In this document: positions 63,827 through 64,000 of the stretch, piece by piece | How positions within the stretch are numbered: position 1 is the first letter of the stretch | Layout of the letters: each line of letters starts with the position of its first letter | Assembly (NCBI GenBank): GCA_016712225.1 | Contig: JADJRL010000003.1 | Location: 186,001-250,000 of the forward strand | Direction: 5' to 3' | DNA length: 64,000 nt | Origin: Candidatus Defluviibacterium haderslevense | Lineage (GTDB): Bacteria > Bacteroidota > Bacteroidia > Chitinophagales > Saprospiraceae | Program-made: the position numbers and the translations under genes | The notes under the pieces: generated by a model | Told to the model about the DNA's origin: nothing | What the model saw: the letters and a program-made list of their open reading frames with translations, nothing else | Databases searched by the model: none

Positions 63827-64000
63827 TTAGAAAAGTAAAGGCACCTTTAATCCGAATTTGATATGGGGGGAGAAATATTTTTGTTTTAATGGATCTGAAT
63901 CAATTGTAAACGAATTGAAATAATAAATCAATCCCGGCTCTATAAATAATTCGCTTCGCTTAAATATTTTTTTAGATACATTAATGTCCAAAGTAACAAA
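63827..64000 (-). CDS. C-terminal end of an outer-membrane beta-barrel protein (partial)
   Basis: On the minus strand, 57 residues are open from the window end to the TAA at 63827-63829. They read as alternating strands ending FGLKVPLLF, with a terminal Phe as in outer-membrane barrels. The segment F-I-E-P-G-L-I-Y-Y is strand-like. The gene continues beyond the window, upstream of the SBBP gene. Confidence 0.65.
   Translation of the reverse strand, partial: FVTLDINVSKKIFKRSELFIEPGLIYYFNSFTIDSDPLKQKYFSPHIKFGLKVPLLF

Noticed and set aside
1..64000. tRNA or rRNA genes
   Set aside because: No T-loop-like GTTCGAATC with matching acceptor stem and no rRNA landmark was noticed; a tRNAscan-SE run would settle it.

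Overview
The window looks like a chromosomal piece of a Bacteroidota genome, most probably from the Saprospiraceae or a close relative. The reasons are its visibly AT-rich sequence, seven secreted proteins ending in type IX secretion (T9SS) sorting domains, a SprB-type repeat, a TonB receptor followed by a DUF4249 lipoprotein, many lipoproteins, promoters of the TTG-N19..21-TAnnTTTG type, and few Shine-Dalgarno sites. No rRNA, tRNA, CRISPR array, integrase or transposase was found. The genus assignment is inference.

Layout. 1-3.8 kb: end of an M1-peptidase-like HEAT protein, a two-lobed aspartyl protease, a DUF1272 protein, and an HTH-pentapeptide fusion. 4.1-12.3 kb: a pyruvate kinase-like protein without the C-terminal domain, small conserved cytosolic proteins, a methyltransferase/membrane protein pair, a propeller lipoprotein, a cupin, a zinc-ribbon/alpha-CTD protein and a beta-barrel protein. 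12.4-13.1 kb: membrane protein plus XRE regulator with a clear promoter and palindromes. 13.3-17.6 kb: single-gene units of the DUF1801, DUF4256, YdeI, VOC/PhnB and SRPBCC families. 17.9-20.1 kb: a large T9SS protein with a C25-like region. 21-23.7 kb (minus): lipoprotein, polytopic membrane protein, histidine kinase and LuxR regulator in one operon, divergent from a metzincin-type protease (24-26 kb). 26-30.4 kb is an accessory patch: repeats, a two-gene FSGRP-domain cassette with a possible papain-like domain, a methyltransferase, a toxin-antitoxin pair with a frameshifted toxin, and a mosaic pseudogene. 30.6-34.2 kb: secreted and membrane proteins. 34.3-42.3 kb (minus): DUF4249/TonB receptor pair, lipoproteins including a recent tandem duplicate, and a HExxH lipoprotein. 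42.3-44.3 kb: a gene-poor region with a disrupted 2OG-Fe(II) oxygenase. 44.3-51.5 kb: secreted hydrolase, GTPase/DUF697 protein, exported superoxide dismutase with a C-terminal extension, kelch-like T9SS protein. 51.9-58.6 kb (minus): T9SS protein, M29 aminopeptidase, HflX, then a sulfur/persulfide operon (MBL-rhodanese fusion, rhodanese, TauE/SafE). 58.6-64 kb: peptide deformylase, T9SS proteins, a lipoprotein and the end of a beta-barrel gene that runs off the window.

The most unusual signal is not a gene. Four dispersed elements of about 250 bp (20.6, 26.8, 47.0 and 60.6 kb) share their ends but carry one of two unrelated cores. One core folds into a chain of hairpins whose stems differ between copies by paired, compensating changes, so the fold itself seems to be kept. 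A second repeat family (26.1 and 28.5 kb) flanks the FSGRP cassette. Relics of the FSGRP gene and of the 33.8 kb membrane gene elsewhere show that this material has been copied and broken repeatedly. Two genes (PIN toxin, 2OG oxygenase) are broken by one base in a homopolymer run; this is either real decay or assembly error.
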